64,000 nt of DNA from Lepidurus packardi. Lineage: Eukaryota; Arthropoda; Branchiopoda; Notostraca; Triopsidae. Shown in pieces: positions 48,106-59,671 of the stretch. Both the position numbers and the translations under genes were made by a program. The stretch is taken from contig JAKZAN010000005.1 in NCBI GenBank assembly GCA_023053545.1, positions 11,780,001 through 11,844,000 on the forward strand, in the 5' to 3' direction. Positions within the stretch are counted from its first letter, which is position 1; every line of letters starts with the position of its first letter. The notes below the pieces were generated by a model. The model worked only from the letters and a program-made list of their open reading frames with translations, did not search any database and had not been told where the DNA came from.

Positions 48106-48958
48106 ATTTATTTCGTAAAAAAAACGAAATATTAAATGGCTCCCTTTCTCTGTACCTCATGCCTTCCCTGCAAGGTTCCTATTCCTATATTCGAAATTGT
48201 GAAGCTTCGGCATCACGAGCTCGAATATCTGGGATAGGAAACCGAGCAGGCGAGTGGGAACAGGGAAAGGGGCGAGGCTCTCAATTTTTCACGATTTTTG
48301 AAGGGGACCCCCTTGATACAGCATTATTCCTTATGGAGAAAAGCCCTGAAAAAGCTTTCCCAGCTCGAAAAAGAGCCACGCCCCCTTTTCGGTCCAATCC
48401 ACCAATAGGATTCGTCCTTTTTGTGGAGGCCACACCCCTTTTCGCGGATTTTTTGAAAAATCACGCAAAAATTCCCCAAATTTTCGCTTTTATTTCAGAA
48501 ATTACAAATCGTACAACAATTGGATTCGTAACTTTTGTAGAGGGTTTTGAAAGTTTTCAATCCAGCGTTAGATGGTCACGAACAGCAGTGTACAAACCGC
48601 TCGTTAGATGGCGTTCAGTTTGGCGATTCGCTCTTCACACCTCTTGCTTGGTGTACTGGGTACTGAACTTTTATACAGGTCACCAAGTCAATGCGCTGTA
48701 TTTCTATACCGTATAGCTACACTTTTCCCTGCATTACGAACCAAAAGTAAGCTAATCTGAGTAAAGTCGCGGTAAAATATCCCGATAAATCGTTATCCGG
48801 AATGACAAATATAAAATTCTGATAAAATTCAGGAAGTACTGGAAACTTGTAATTGTACCTCTGCCAAGACCAAAACTGACTCCAGTAAAGTCTAGTTTTA
48901 AAAGTCCGACAATTCTCCTTTCACGATAGGTTTGGCTATCACGTTAAAAATATACTCT
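48106..48958. other. Unassigned DNA between tRNA-like element and ACE 3' end
   Basis: Contains a long plus-strand open frame (to 48716) that starts inside the tRNA-like element. It includes two imperfect copies of AATTGGATTCGTxxxTTTTGT near 48400 and 48520. I see no recognisable domain; it may be the body of a SINE or other repeat. Confidence 0.35.
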
Positions 48959-51900
48959 TTAGTGATATAAAAAGTAAACACAGATGACAACAAAGAAGAT
49001 ACCAGAACTGTACGATGAACTTGAAGCAGAATTTTTGCCACCCTTTGAAATGTCCTTCTTGGCGTTCATATCCGTAATAGTACTAGGCTCTACGCCAGGA
49101 ATCGTACCTTTTTTACAGGAAGAACCGACTAGACAAACAATGTACAATGAAAAGAGAACTCTAAACTAAAAAGTAACGAAAGGAAATTTACCTTCTACCC
49201 AACCAACCGTTTCGCCACTCTTGCTATTCTCTTTCTGCAACCAAAGTTCCAATGGACGGAAATATTCGCGAATAGCCGAAGCATCAAGGTTAGGCTGACC
49301 CGTAATAGCTTCCATGGCCTCTTCCCATGGTCTGGAGGAACCCATCTTGAGCATATTCCTATGTAATCAAAAAATAATTTTAAAAAATTAAAAAATTCGA
49401 AACTTTTTAGTCAACATACGCTAATTTCTCGCCGGCAGCTTTGCTCCTGTAAATGTCGCATCGGTGAAGGGGTTTTGTAGAATCATTAGGATCGTATTGA
49501 TTCGCCGCTAAGCATAAAGCCTTGTGAAACTGAAATTGATACACGGTACTCAGGTAGTACCTAAAAGAGAAAAGATTTCACTTTCCGGATGATGATTCTT
49601 CCCAAAACATTCCACTTTTACCTAAGGTATTCGACGTTGCTGGCAATGTGATACTTCGCAGCAGGATCAAAGTGTTCTTCAGAGCGTAGAACAGGGCTTT
49701 TCACACCTTGGTACTGTTCTCTGTTTAGAAACAAAAGCATATTAAAATACAAAAATACAAAGGAAGGTTCTTTTTGTAGGAAAGAAACCTCAGTTTCCAC
49801 CAGTGACAATTCCAGTCCTCATAAGGAACTTTGCCAGCGAAAACATCCCAACGCCAGAGATCCATCAAGTACGCAAATGGCATAAACACGATCTTTTCCA
49901 AGGACATGGAGTACAAGAAGTTGATATCATTCTCATCGTCTTCTACCAATTCGGTCAATAAACCAATTTCTTTCAAATGCTTGGGCGTGGCCACTGACAG
50001 CGCTAACGTGTCACCGACAGCCTCATGGAAACCTGTTGGTGGCAAAAAAAAGATTATTTAAGTGACTCGCAAAAGGAAAGGAAACTTATAACTTAAAACT
50101 ATATAACTTTGTTTCCCGGATTTACTGTTAAATTCTTAAAAACTAAAATAAAAAAATAAAAAAATACGATCAAAGATTTGTTCCGAAAGTTTTGGATAAG
50201 TTAACCAAGAACTCAAATAAAATTCAAATTTCGTCAAAATACATAATTTAAGCGAGTAATTCACCAAAATTAATTACCAAAGTATCAAAATAAATTCCAA
50301 GAAATAACTAGGGGTCGTTACAATTGTACAGCGAGAGTTCAGGCCTGCAAACGTTATAATTGAACGAGCAGGAAGATCGTTCGCTCTGGATTTAATTTAA
50401 GCACGAAGTTGAGTTCGGTTACATAATGTGAAACTGTCCAATTCAGAACTCCATGCTAGTCGGTGTTCCTGATAGGATCTTTGATCGGAACTGATCCTGG
50501 TCTGAAACGAGAGGTCAGTTCCGAAATCCGATCCAAGATCCGATCGAAGTTCAGATCCATGATCGGATCGAAGTTCAGATCCATGATCGGATCGAAGTTA
50601 GATGACATGATCGAAGTTCAGATCCGTGATCGGATCGAAGTTCAGATCCTTGATAGGATCGAAGTTCAGATCCAAGGTAAGATCGAAGTTCAGATCCAAG
50701 ATCCGATCATACGCAAGGTTTACGTTGAGTTAGGTTAGCTTAAGTTATGCACAGTGTGCATTATAAAGACTCCCATACGAAAGCTTCTGCACTACGAATG
50801 GCATTCCTACTACTGATTCGTGTTTAGAACGAGGGAGGAATCCCGAACCGTGCCATTATATGAATTACACAATGCAATTTTAAAATAGGAAACGGTTGTA
50901 AGATTCTAAGGAAGTTGTACCTGGATTAGCGCCTTCGCGGTACGGCTTGGGTTGATGTGCATACTGTTGATAATACTGGATGTGACCCATTTCGTGGTGA
51001 GCAGTAACGAGGTCTTCCATCGTCACAACGGTGCATTGTTTAATCCTAAGAAGAAAAACATGCATATTTTACAACCCAAATAACGCAAAGTTAGTCAGTC
51101 GCAGAAAGACTTTCTATTTAGTATGACAAAAAGGGAATTGTACCTGAAATCTGGGGGATTGCAGAAATCCCAAGCTGAAGCGTGACATACCATGTCTTTA
51201 TTGGGTACCTTTTCCAGCACGGAATTTTTCCAGAAAGCGTCAGTCATGGGTAAAAGACCCAATGAGGTGAAAAACTCTTCGGACTTTTTGAACATTTTCA
51301 AAGGCGTGTAACCCTAATTAAACCATAAAATATAAATAAATCGAATTTCTACAATTACAACCCTAATTACAACAATCAAAACGAACCCATTGAGTTTTCT
51401 GAAATTTTAACAATGAATCTAATAAATAAGCAAGCATAACATAAACGTAAACAAACATAACATAAATACAAACAAACATAACATAAATACAAACAAGCAT
51501 ACATAAACAAAGGCAACCATTACATAAACATAAATAAGCATAAATAACGTAAGTAGAATTATGTTTTGGCTCGCTAAACCGAATGAAATGTAAGAATAGA
51601 AAAGAAAATAAAAAAAAAAAACTTCATAGAAATAACGATTCTTACTTGCTCGTTCATTGTCTTTGTTACGTCGATGGCTTGTTTGCCATTGAACGGTATG
51701 GTATCAGGCCCCAAGTTGTTCCATTGTTGCGCCCACATGTTTCCTAGAAAACCCCCCAAAAATTCAATTATGGCAAAAAAGAAATACGGAAAATGTATGC
51801 ATTTTAATACGTGAAAGATTGCGAATTGTATGCTGGAAAAAGGACCATCTTTACCTAACAAATGTGCAGGAATGGGGGCATTGCGGGGAATTTTGTCTTC

Positions 51901-54783
51901 GCCATAAAGGTTGCGCAATTTGCTTCGCATGTAAGCATGGAGTTGCTCGTAAAACGGTTTCATTTGCAGCCAGACATGCTCTACCTGGTCGCGGAAATTC
52001 TTCGTCTCATAAATGCTGAGCCAATAGTCGCCCGTATCCGTGAAATCTGAAATGATGTAATCATAATTTCATAATTTAGAAGTAGTTGGCCATGTCTGAA
52101 CTCCAATTTTAAAACCACAACAAAAGAAAAGTACGTTTCAATTCTAAAGTTATTAAAAGGACAAAACAAAACTTACTGTTGAGACGATAAGCTTTGTTGC
52201 TTAAGTCAATAAACTCTTTATAAGTTTCGCGTACCGCTTTACCGCTTTTATCGTGCCATTCGGTCCACACGTGTTCGAGTTCCTCGTAATTCCGGCTACT
52301 GCGCATGATCTCCTTGATTTCTATAAAGAAAACAAGAAAAACGAACTAAATACACGAAAAAATCCCAAATGGAAACGATTCAAGCGTTTTCTTTCAAGCA
52401 TGTTCTGTATGTAGGAATGGTAGGAATGTTTAGAAATGATGTATGACAATTATGTATTTAGAAATTGAACCCAGAAATGTGTTACCTGGCTCCAAGTTAA
52501 GGTCACATTTGAATTTATCTTTATGTGCACAGATCTTGGTGGTACTGTAGTGTTTCTCCATTTTATTATTCAACTCGTTGAACTACAAAAATAAAGAAAA
52601 GAATTAGACAACATTACAAAAAATTAGAAAAAAAAAGAATTAGAAATTAGAAAAGAATTTGAAGTTCAGCAAAACGTGTCATTTACCTTCTTGAATTCAT
52701 CGTCAGAAAGAATGGCAGTTCCCAAGACGGACAACATCTTGAATTGGCGCTTTACATCCGGATCCTGAAACGCTTGCCAATTGAAGGATGTCACGTTTTT
52801 CCATACTTCTTTGTCGAATTTGGCAGCCCGTATTCTTGCTTCCATCTATAACAAAACCCAGAATTAGATCAAAGGCAAGATTTTGCAAAGTTTTGCAAAG
52901 TTCTCTAAAACGTCTCACAACAGATGCATTCTGAAAACCCGGATTTCAATGATGAAAGCAAATGAATGTTGTCCTTATGCGCAACAGGTTTCAACGCCTT
53001 AACAAGCTGTCTAAAAACCCCAAACAATTAATATGCTTAACAAATTTATGGCACGTCAGAGGGTCTGGACCATTTTCCATGCTAACAACGTACACCTGTC
53101 AGGTGCTACATGATCATAACAGGGCTGCTCTTGCTCTAGTTTCCAAACTTATGGGTAAACAGGTAGGTGAAAGGCTAGTAATGTTCCCTTGTAACGTTCC
53201 TTTTCAAATTAAGGCGAAACATGGGAATGTTCAGATGAGTTTTGAGGTCATTAGGTAAGAGATAGTTCTGGCTGATACTAGTTTATGTTGTGTTAGACTA
53301 ATTGTCAGTCTTCTTAGACGGAGCAAAGTATTAAAACTTGTTTTGAGGAGGGTCTGGAGCTCCACACCTGAAGATTGATAGCAGAAAAAGGAACCAGAAC
53401 AGGGTTAGGGCGTTTTACCTGAAGGCGTTCGTTTTCGGGATTCAAATCGGTGGCATAATTCCACTCGGGGACGACGCTTTCGAAACATTGTTGCGAGGCT
53501 TTGACTGTCAAAGTCTGTAAGAATTGGCGAGCACTTTCTTCCTCGCCCGACAAAACAGATTTTCCATTCCTATAAAAAATCAAAACAAAATAATCAGAAA
53601 TTGTAGTAAAGAGAAACATGAATGCAAAACACAGTACTAAATATTATTCATTCTTAAAGGCCACAAACAGTTTGTCTTAATAGAGCAAGGAATACAGTAG
53701 TTTCTAGAAAGATTTTTCGCTCCATCGTCATGCGAGAAATAATAACTAAGCTATTAACGAAAGAAATTTGGAAACATGCTCACGTGGCTTTATGATGTCA
53801 AATAGATGTCAATATTCATGGCACTAAGAGCTTTTATTTACTGTTTTACGCACGGAAATAGATATGAACAGTTACATATGACAAGTCACTGCCGAAGCCA
53901 CGCCATGAAAGAAAAAACATGCGACGTCATAGCCCGAAGCTTGCATGCCTATAACTAGTGAACTGCAAGTCAAACAAATCTGGAAAAAAGTTCGCGGTTC
54001 TCTTAAAACATTAAGACGTGACTTAATTCTGAAATTAGGACACTGTCTAAATAAATTATGGAAGTTTGATGAATAAACAAGCTTTGGTACGCGAGCTGAA
54101 TTCTATGGCGAAACACAACAATTCTTAATGAGGCAATAACAAAAAATTTATAAATTTGTAACTAGGATTGGGAAATGTACGAATCTGTACGAATACTTTC
54201 ATAAATATACGAATACTTTCAATACCAGTTAAATTAGTAGTCCAAAAGAGTTATATCTAGAGTATACTCTCACTTTAATTACGGATTTAGTGAAATTTGG
54301 AAAGTTTAGAAAGAAATCAATCGAACGACTATAAAGTAATACTAAGAAGGTTACTGAAACTTTCCTGTTTTTTTTTACTGAGTGAGTACAGTAATTGGCT
54401 GAAAAGAAGGGGGGGGGGACAGAAAGTACTAGCTAATCGGATAAACAAGCGGATACACAACATTTTACCAAATCCTGCACTTGGAATTGTTATAGTGTTC
54501 CATAATTGGGGCTCAATTTAAAACTGAGATGTCACGGGACAGCGTGAAATTGTGTTAAGGAAAAGATGTTGTTATCCATCTGAAAATCATGAACTTGCCT
54601 GGCAACTGGATGCGGTTCTTCAATGTTGTGTACGAACTCGACGTTGAAATTGCTGGGTTGAGGTGAAAGGTTTGACGAATCGTGCGGAACCTCGCCTGCT
54701 TTCTCCGGGTTGTTTTCGGTTTGTTGGGCTCGAGCCCAAACACAGGTCACAAGTAAGATCGTTGACAGCCCTGCGACCTTCAT
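48959..54783 (-). CDS. Ace: Angiotensin-converting enzyme (peptidyl-dipeptidase A, M2 family)
   Basis: Fourteen minus-strand exons, 5' to 3': 54599-54783, 53419-53569, 52687-52845, 52486-52582, 52177-52320, 51855-52046, 51646-51743, 51144-51313, 50921-51045, 49789-50032, 49622-49720, 49420-49560, 49192-49358, 48959-49107; 706 aa, one catalytic unit. Signal peptide [19 protein letters not shown]. Zinc site HEMGH at 416-420 plus Glu444 in GFHEAVGD, spaced exactly as in human ACE. Substrate-pocket residues are present: VCHASAWDF, and the Lys, His and two Tyr of [18 protein letters not shown]. The enzyme cleaves C-terminal dipeptides from peptides outside cells; in arthropods it acts in reproduction and peptide turnover. 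Intron 1 is GC-AG (CCAG|GCAAGT). The last exon encodes a Ser-rich linker and a hydrophobic C-terminus ([16 protein letters not shown]), probably a membrane or GPI anchor. It is divergent from HAT1. Confidence 0.96.
50510..50712. repeat. GATCGAAGTTCAGATCC minisatellite in ACE intron 9
   Basis: About six or seven units of 29-31 bp built on GATCGGATCGAAGTTCAGATCC. They are rich in GATC and contain the internal palindromes GATCGATC-like and GGATCC-like. The core ATCGGATCGAAGTTCAGATC is shared; the spacers differ. Confidence 0.88.
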
Positions 54784-55535
54784 TCTCTTTTACGATTACC
54801 TTACTTTTCCGAACCTGCACTTATAAGTTCGAAGTCTTTCCGTTCACAAACAAAAGCTAAAAAGAAATCCGCAACGGTTTGTTTGCTGGTCACTAAAATT
54901 AAAAGCTTGGACACGGAGATGTGTCCGGAATGAAATTTGGACTAGGACTGCGGGCTTTCAGCTTCGAAGTCTTCATGTAGATAAAACTTTCATCCGAAAG
55001 CCAAGAGAGGAAGAAGAGGGTTTCGGGGTGTATACTTTTTCTATTGAATTTGCTCCCAGCATATTTCTTTTTCTTGGTATCAGAAGAAAGAAGAGAAAAA
55101 GGGACAGGGCGATGGCCCCTCAAGCCTTTTCCTCTGCTTACGGGGACTTTCAGGCCTCAAAAACAGGTTTTCTTGGCTTTTCCGAAGAAAGTATTAGCCT
55201 GTATTATCCCTTCCCCTTTACTGACCTCAAATGTATCCAGTTTCATTTACAACCCTAATTGTTTTCCCTTGATGACGAATCCTTGCAACAAAAATCGTCT
55301 AGCGAGACTTAGCTTGTTTAATTACAAAACCGGTTACAATTAGGTTCACTTACATAATTATAATCAATGAATCATCAAATAATCAATCCTGGGAATTCTC
55401 CGAATTCAATAAGCTCAATACCATCTAGTGTCGTAAGTGTAAACTAGAAATGTATCTACAACTTTTATTCGCGCCAAACCGGGTCAAAGCGCTGTGTTCC
55501 ATTTTAGCTAGCGTTTTTTTTGTGTTGTCGGCAAA
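54784..55535. other. Divergent promoter region of ACE and HAT1
   Basis: 752 bp between the two start codons, holding both 5' UTRs. No strong TATA box. An ATG at 55450 reads in a different frame from HAT1, so it would act as an upstream ORF if transcribed. Confidence 0.5.
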
Positions 55536-57397
55536 ATGTCAAGTAAGAGAAATTAGATATAAATCGTAACGTGTTATTGAGACGCAATTAAGCCCATTTT
55601 TTTCTAGTTTTAAACGGGAAGAAAGCAGCGGAAGACTATTCTATCGATAGTAATGAAGCTCTGGAACTAAAACTGGGTAAAATGATTAAAAACGCTTTAA
55701 AAACTTACAGAAATTCCTAATCTTATCCACTGCAATTACATTCTTAATCAAAACGTTACGCTGAATCAGCACGAACATAAGAAAGAAAGAAAGAGCAAGA
55801 AATGTGGAAATTAAGGCTAATTTGTTCCTTTTTTTAGTGCGAAAAGCAGCAGATGTTGAGGATGTTTCTAGGTCCTTTAAACCCGAGATGTCTCATCAAG
55901 TGTTTGGAGAGAATGAGAGCATTTTCGGGTACAAGAACCTTAAAATCCAGCTCTATTACACCGCTGGGAGTTTGAATACCTACTTGGGCCTGAAATACTC
56001 TGCCAAAATTGATCCAAAGCGCTGTGGCGGATTAGAAGTACTGTCTAAACAAAAATTGACCGAATTGTGGTGATAACCCATGAAAAAAATGTTCTTAATG
56101 ATTGCAATTAGGCTGATGAAGTACTAGCGCCCATTGCAAAGAAGCTCCAGCAAGGATTTCACACAAATTTGGACGAATTTATCAAGTCGATAGACCAAGA
56201 ACGCTCCTTCAAACCCTTTGGCCAGCTCCAACGTGCGTTTTCCGTGACGTCAGAAGGAGGAATTGAGCGGCGTTTTGAAGTCTATCACTGCGAAATCGCA
56301 GACAAAGGGTTCCTCAGCTTCCATGAGCGTTTGCAAACGTTTCTGCTCTGGTATGTAGACGCAGCTTCGTTTATCGACGTGGATGATGATAAATGGACCT
56401 TCTTTCTTGTGTAAGTGTGCTCTTTTTATCAATTATTCAAGCTTTTATGGATCTAGTAAGCTTCAATGAAGCTACTTAGCGTCTATCGAACTTATTGAAG
56501 CTATTAAAGAACTTATTTAAGCTATTAAAGAACTAATTCAGATTCTAGAGTGACGTAATTTGAACTTTTAATCGTTAAAAGGTTTGAGAAATACGTCATA
56601 GATGGAGAAAACCGTTACGCAGTGTGTGGCTATGGCACTCTTTATCGTTATTACGCGTACCCCAACCGAATCAGGCCAAGAATCAGCCAATTTCTGATTC
56701 TGCCACCTTTTCAGCGAATGGGATTGGGAGTAGAACTGTTAGAGACCATGTACAGGCACTTCCAGGCTGATTCCAATGTTTTAGACATCACTGGTGAGTT
56801 TCTATCTTTCTTATCAACACATGACAATACAATTCCGAGCATTAGTTACATTTTTTCTTGGATTCTTAGTTGAAGATCCTTCGGAACAGTTTGTGAGACT
56901 CAGAGACTTCGTGGATTGCAAAGCTTGCTTGCAATTGAGCAGTTTCCAAAACGAGAAACTACGGAAAGGTTTTAGTCAAGATATGGTCCAAGAAGCTCAA
57001 ACTAAACTGAAACTCAACAAAGTAAACCTTCCTTTTTTTTACGCTTTAAAATCAGCAGAAAAACTGGATTTTTGTTAATAGAAAACTGGATTTTTGTTAA
57101 TAGAAACAAACCAGACGTGTTTTTGAGATTCTCCGCATGAAAGCGACCAATACCGGCGACGCTGAAGACTACAAGCGGTACCGTCTCATCGTGAAAAAGC
57201 GCCTAAACATTCCATACCAAAAGGAGCAGAACGATTTGGCGAAACTACAGAAAGCTTTGAACGCCGACGAACTCAAAGCGGCCATTTCCATGTCCACCAA
57301 AGAAGTGCACATCATGGAATTAGACAAACTCTACCGCGAGTTAGAGGAAGAGTACCGCAAAATCGTAGAGCGATTAGCGACTGCTAATTTAAATTAA
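55536..57397 (+). CDS. HAT1: Histone acetyltransferase type B catalytic subunit (HAT1)
   Basis: Exons 55536-55542, 55608-55676, 55838-56037, 56112-56410, 56582-56793, 56870-57021 and 57104-57397; 410 aa (human 419). The first coding exon has only 7 nt (ATG TCA A). Recognisable segments: ALELKLVRKAAD, HQVFGENESIFGYKNLKIQL, FKPFGQLQ, FHERLQTFLLWYVDAASFID, then the acetyl-CoA loop QRMGLG at 236-241 in PFQRMGLGVELLETM, and DITVEDPSEQFVRLRDF. The enzyme acetylates free histone H4 at Lys5 and Lys12 with RbAp46/48 before chromatin assembly. The VED segment keeps the acidic pair proposed for catalysis; at the position I align with human Glu187 this protein has Asp (YVDAAS). The C-terminal helical part (ELEEEYRKIVERL) is present. 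Intron 6 ends in a duplicated acceptor. Confidence 0.96.
57060..57103 (+). repeat. 22-bp tandem duplication containing the HAT1 exon 7 acceptor
   Basis: AAAACTGGATTTTTGTTAATAG occurs twice in a row, each copy ending in an AG that could serve as a 3' splice site. Use of the first would add 22 nt and hit a stop in HAT1; the second gives the conserved protein. Confidence 0.95.
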
Positions 57398-57515
57398 GAT
57401 TTACATAAAGTTCAGGGTGCCCTAAGTTATGTATTTGTCGTTATTACAATGTTTTGGAAGGAAAACACGAACCTCTTCGACTTTTAATAGCTTCTAACTC
57501 CTGGCATTACTCAGG

Positions 57516-57644
57516 GAAAATCACCCAAAACCTGACATCAGAAGGAAAGTTGATTGATAATTTTAATTAAAAAAAAACTAAGTGAAAATCACCAAAAGCC
57601 TGACATCGGAAGGAAAGTTGATTGATAATTTTTACTAAAATAAA
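57516..57644 (+). repeat. Direct duplication (about 60 bp) in the HAT1 3' UTR with poly(A) signal
   Basis: Two copies of GAAAATCACC-AAA-CCTGACATC-GAAGGAAAGTTGATTGATAATTTT. AATAAA follows the second copy at 57639-57644 and is the probable HAT1 poly(A) signal. Confidence 0.8.
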
Positions 57645-57936
57645 GGTAAATCAGGTGTAAACTGTGAATTACGTTCTTTGGATTGGTTTGCAAGGAAAAG
57701 AATAACATTTTTAGACGTTTGAAGACTTCAAGACTCTTCCTTTAAGCATTATTAGGTAAAAATCAACGAAATGAAAGATTAAAATCAATCAAATGAAAGA
57801 TTAAAAGAATGTCTAGGAAATACCCAGTCACGAATGATGTATTTTAGGTCTTTACACTTGAAAAACTTGTTACATGTCGTGTTCTCCAAATCATCACCAG
57901 TGTCTGGGCAGGAAAACACCCTTTTCAATCCCCTCT

Positions 57937-58564
57937 TTAATGTTGTTTCCTCCTGAAGCTGCAGCCTATTCGATCAAAACGTGAGAATTATTTGAAACAA
58001 ATGCTTAAAAAGAGTTGCTTAAGATGCTGATTACCTTCAGTCAAGCGTGCTCGTCCACCAGTAGGTTGGCAAAGAACTGCCGAGCAACCAGCGCATACGA
58101 CAACAGTCTGAGCATGGCTAAACACGGTTGTAATCTTGTAGCAACCTAAGCAAAGACAGAGGGAGTCATTAGAGCTATTATATACCTTCTTTAAAGAATT
58201 TTAAGCAAGGCGTACCTGGGCATTTAACATCCATAAAGTAGGAGTTGGGATGTTGAACCAATCGCTTCAATTTGTGGCGACGACGCTCTTCTTCTGGAGT
58301 AGGGTGCAATAAATCGCGAGCCAACTAGAATTCAATTTAAGGAAACATTATTCATCAATACAACCATATCTTATCTCTAAAGAATCCATGCAGACATGTT
58401 GGGTCTGTGTCGTGTGATAAACATGTCTCGGAAGCATGCAACTTTAGGGCATTTGAAGGCATTTTATTGAGCCGGCTTGGATTTAAACTTATTATGAAAC
58501 AATACTATATTTGGATGTTTAAAAGAGTGATCAAGCTCAGTATCAAAGTAATCCTTACGGGCAT
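57937..58564 (-). CDS. RPS27: 40S ribosomal protein S27 (eS27)
   Basis: Minus-strand exons 5' to 3': 58559-58564, 58216-58324, 58035-58145, 57937-57965; 84 aa, exactly the family length. The first exon codes only for Met-Pro (ATGCCC|GTAAGG), then [20 protein letters not shown]. The C4 zinc finger is complete, CPGC followed by CAGC, with the invariant [15 protein letters not shown] and [14 protein letters not shown] between and after. The C-terminus is CSFRRKQH. eS27 sits on the small ribosomal subunit platform near the 18S rRNA 3' end. Splitting the start codon exon from the rest is usual for ribosomal protein genes. It is convergent with HAT1. Confidence 0.97.
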
Positions 58565-59537
58565 TTTTTCGGTTGTTTATGCGTGAAAAACTTGATACTC
58601 TTCACCACACAAGTTACTGAACGTGAGTGTACACAAGAAAGGGCTGGGGAAAGAGCCGGAAACCACGGCCATCAAAGTAGAGCTGGCGGTCTTGCATTAA
58701 GCCAGCAAATATGTTGCAAGAATGAATTGCGACATGGAATGAAATAAGGATAAAAGCTGTAGTTCATTCTTGTAATATTTATAGTTATTTTAAGGTAGCT
58801 TAGCGTTTATTTCAGTTGTTTAGGATATGTTTGGGAATGTTTTTCGGCATGGGAGGAAGTTAATTTGACTGATGTGGTATCATGCAAGCTGTTTTGATTT
58901 ACAGCGCGGGAAATACAACGGCTTTTAAGTTTATTCGATTTCCTTATGATTGAAAGTGTTTAATCTACATTCAAAATCTAGGCTCTAGCTTAATCTAGCT
59001 TAAGAATAACTACTGTAACTAGCTTTTCACTTTCTTAATAAACTTGCCTAAACATTGACTTCATTCAGATTTTGTCCAAAAATACCCCAAATTGTGAATT
59101 GTAATAAAAATGCCATTTACGAAACTTCGGAAGGAAACGTTCTACGTTCGAATTCGGAGAATTATTAGCTTTATCTCGTAGTACTTATGTGTATAAAAGT
59201 AAATAGTTTTATGCGATTGGTTCTTATTGGAATTCTTGATTGACTTTGATTCTACGTAAGGAAAAGTAGTTAGTTTTTCATTCATCGCAAATATCCGCAA
59301 AATCGAGTGCAAGCCCAAGGAAATGAATCTCATTGTTGCAAGAACAAGATGATTTCCTTTACCCAATAAGAATACATTTAGAAATTTCGAAAAATTCGAA
59401 AAATCCGAAAAATTTATTAACTATTTACTAATAACAATAATGATAAAGCTTACAAATTAATCAAAACCTCACCAATTTCCCCACAAACTGACAGTAAGCT
59501 AGTCGTCCTTTACACATTTAATCAAATTTTAACACGT
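58565..59537. other. RPS27 5' flank, no gene seen
   Basis: Promoter side of RPS27, then AT-rich DNA. AATAAA on the minus strand near 59412 could serve the candidate exon at 59538-59671. Confidence 0.45.
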
Positions 59538-59671
59538 TTAACCTTGAATTTGTACAAAACTGCTATCAATTAATAAGCTCGCCATAAATCTTTCAGCATT
59601 CTGACCGGGAGAGTGTTCTATGGCAAAGTAGTTTTCGTAGGCTTGCCCTATAGTTCCATCATATTTACGTC
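59538..59671 (-). other. Possible terminal coding exon of an unidentified minus-strand gene
   Basis: After the acceptor-like GTTTTTAG a frame of 43 codons reads RKYDGTIGQAYENYF, AIEHSPGQNAERFMASLL, then a stop. Its composition resembles real protein, and a minus-strand AATAAA lies about 120 bp downstream. I found no convincing partner exon upstream and do not recognise the sequence, so it may be chance. Confidence 0.22.

Noticed and set aside
48039..48716. 225-aa plus-strand ORF
   Set aside because: Begins inside the tRNA-like element and has no recognisable domain; the wording at its start is translated tRNA sequence.
55450..55542. Earlier HAT1 start codon at about 55450
   Set aside because: Joined to exon 2 it gives TTT TAA at once; only the ATG at 55536 reads through.
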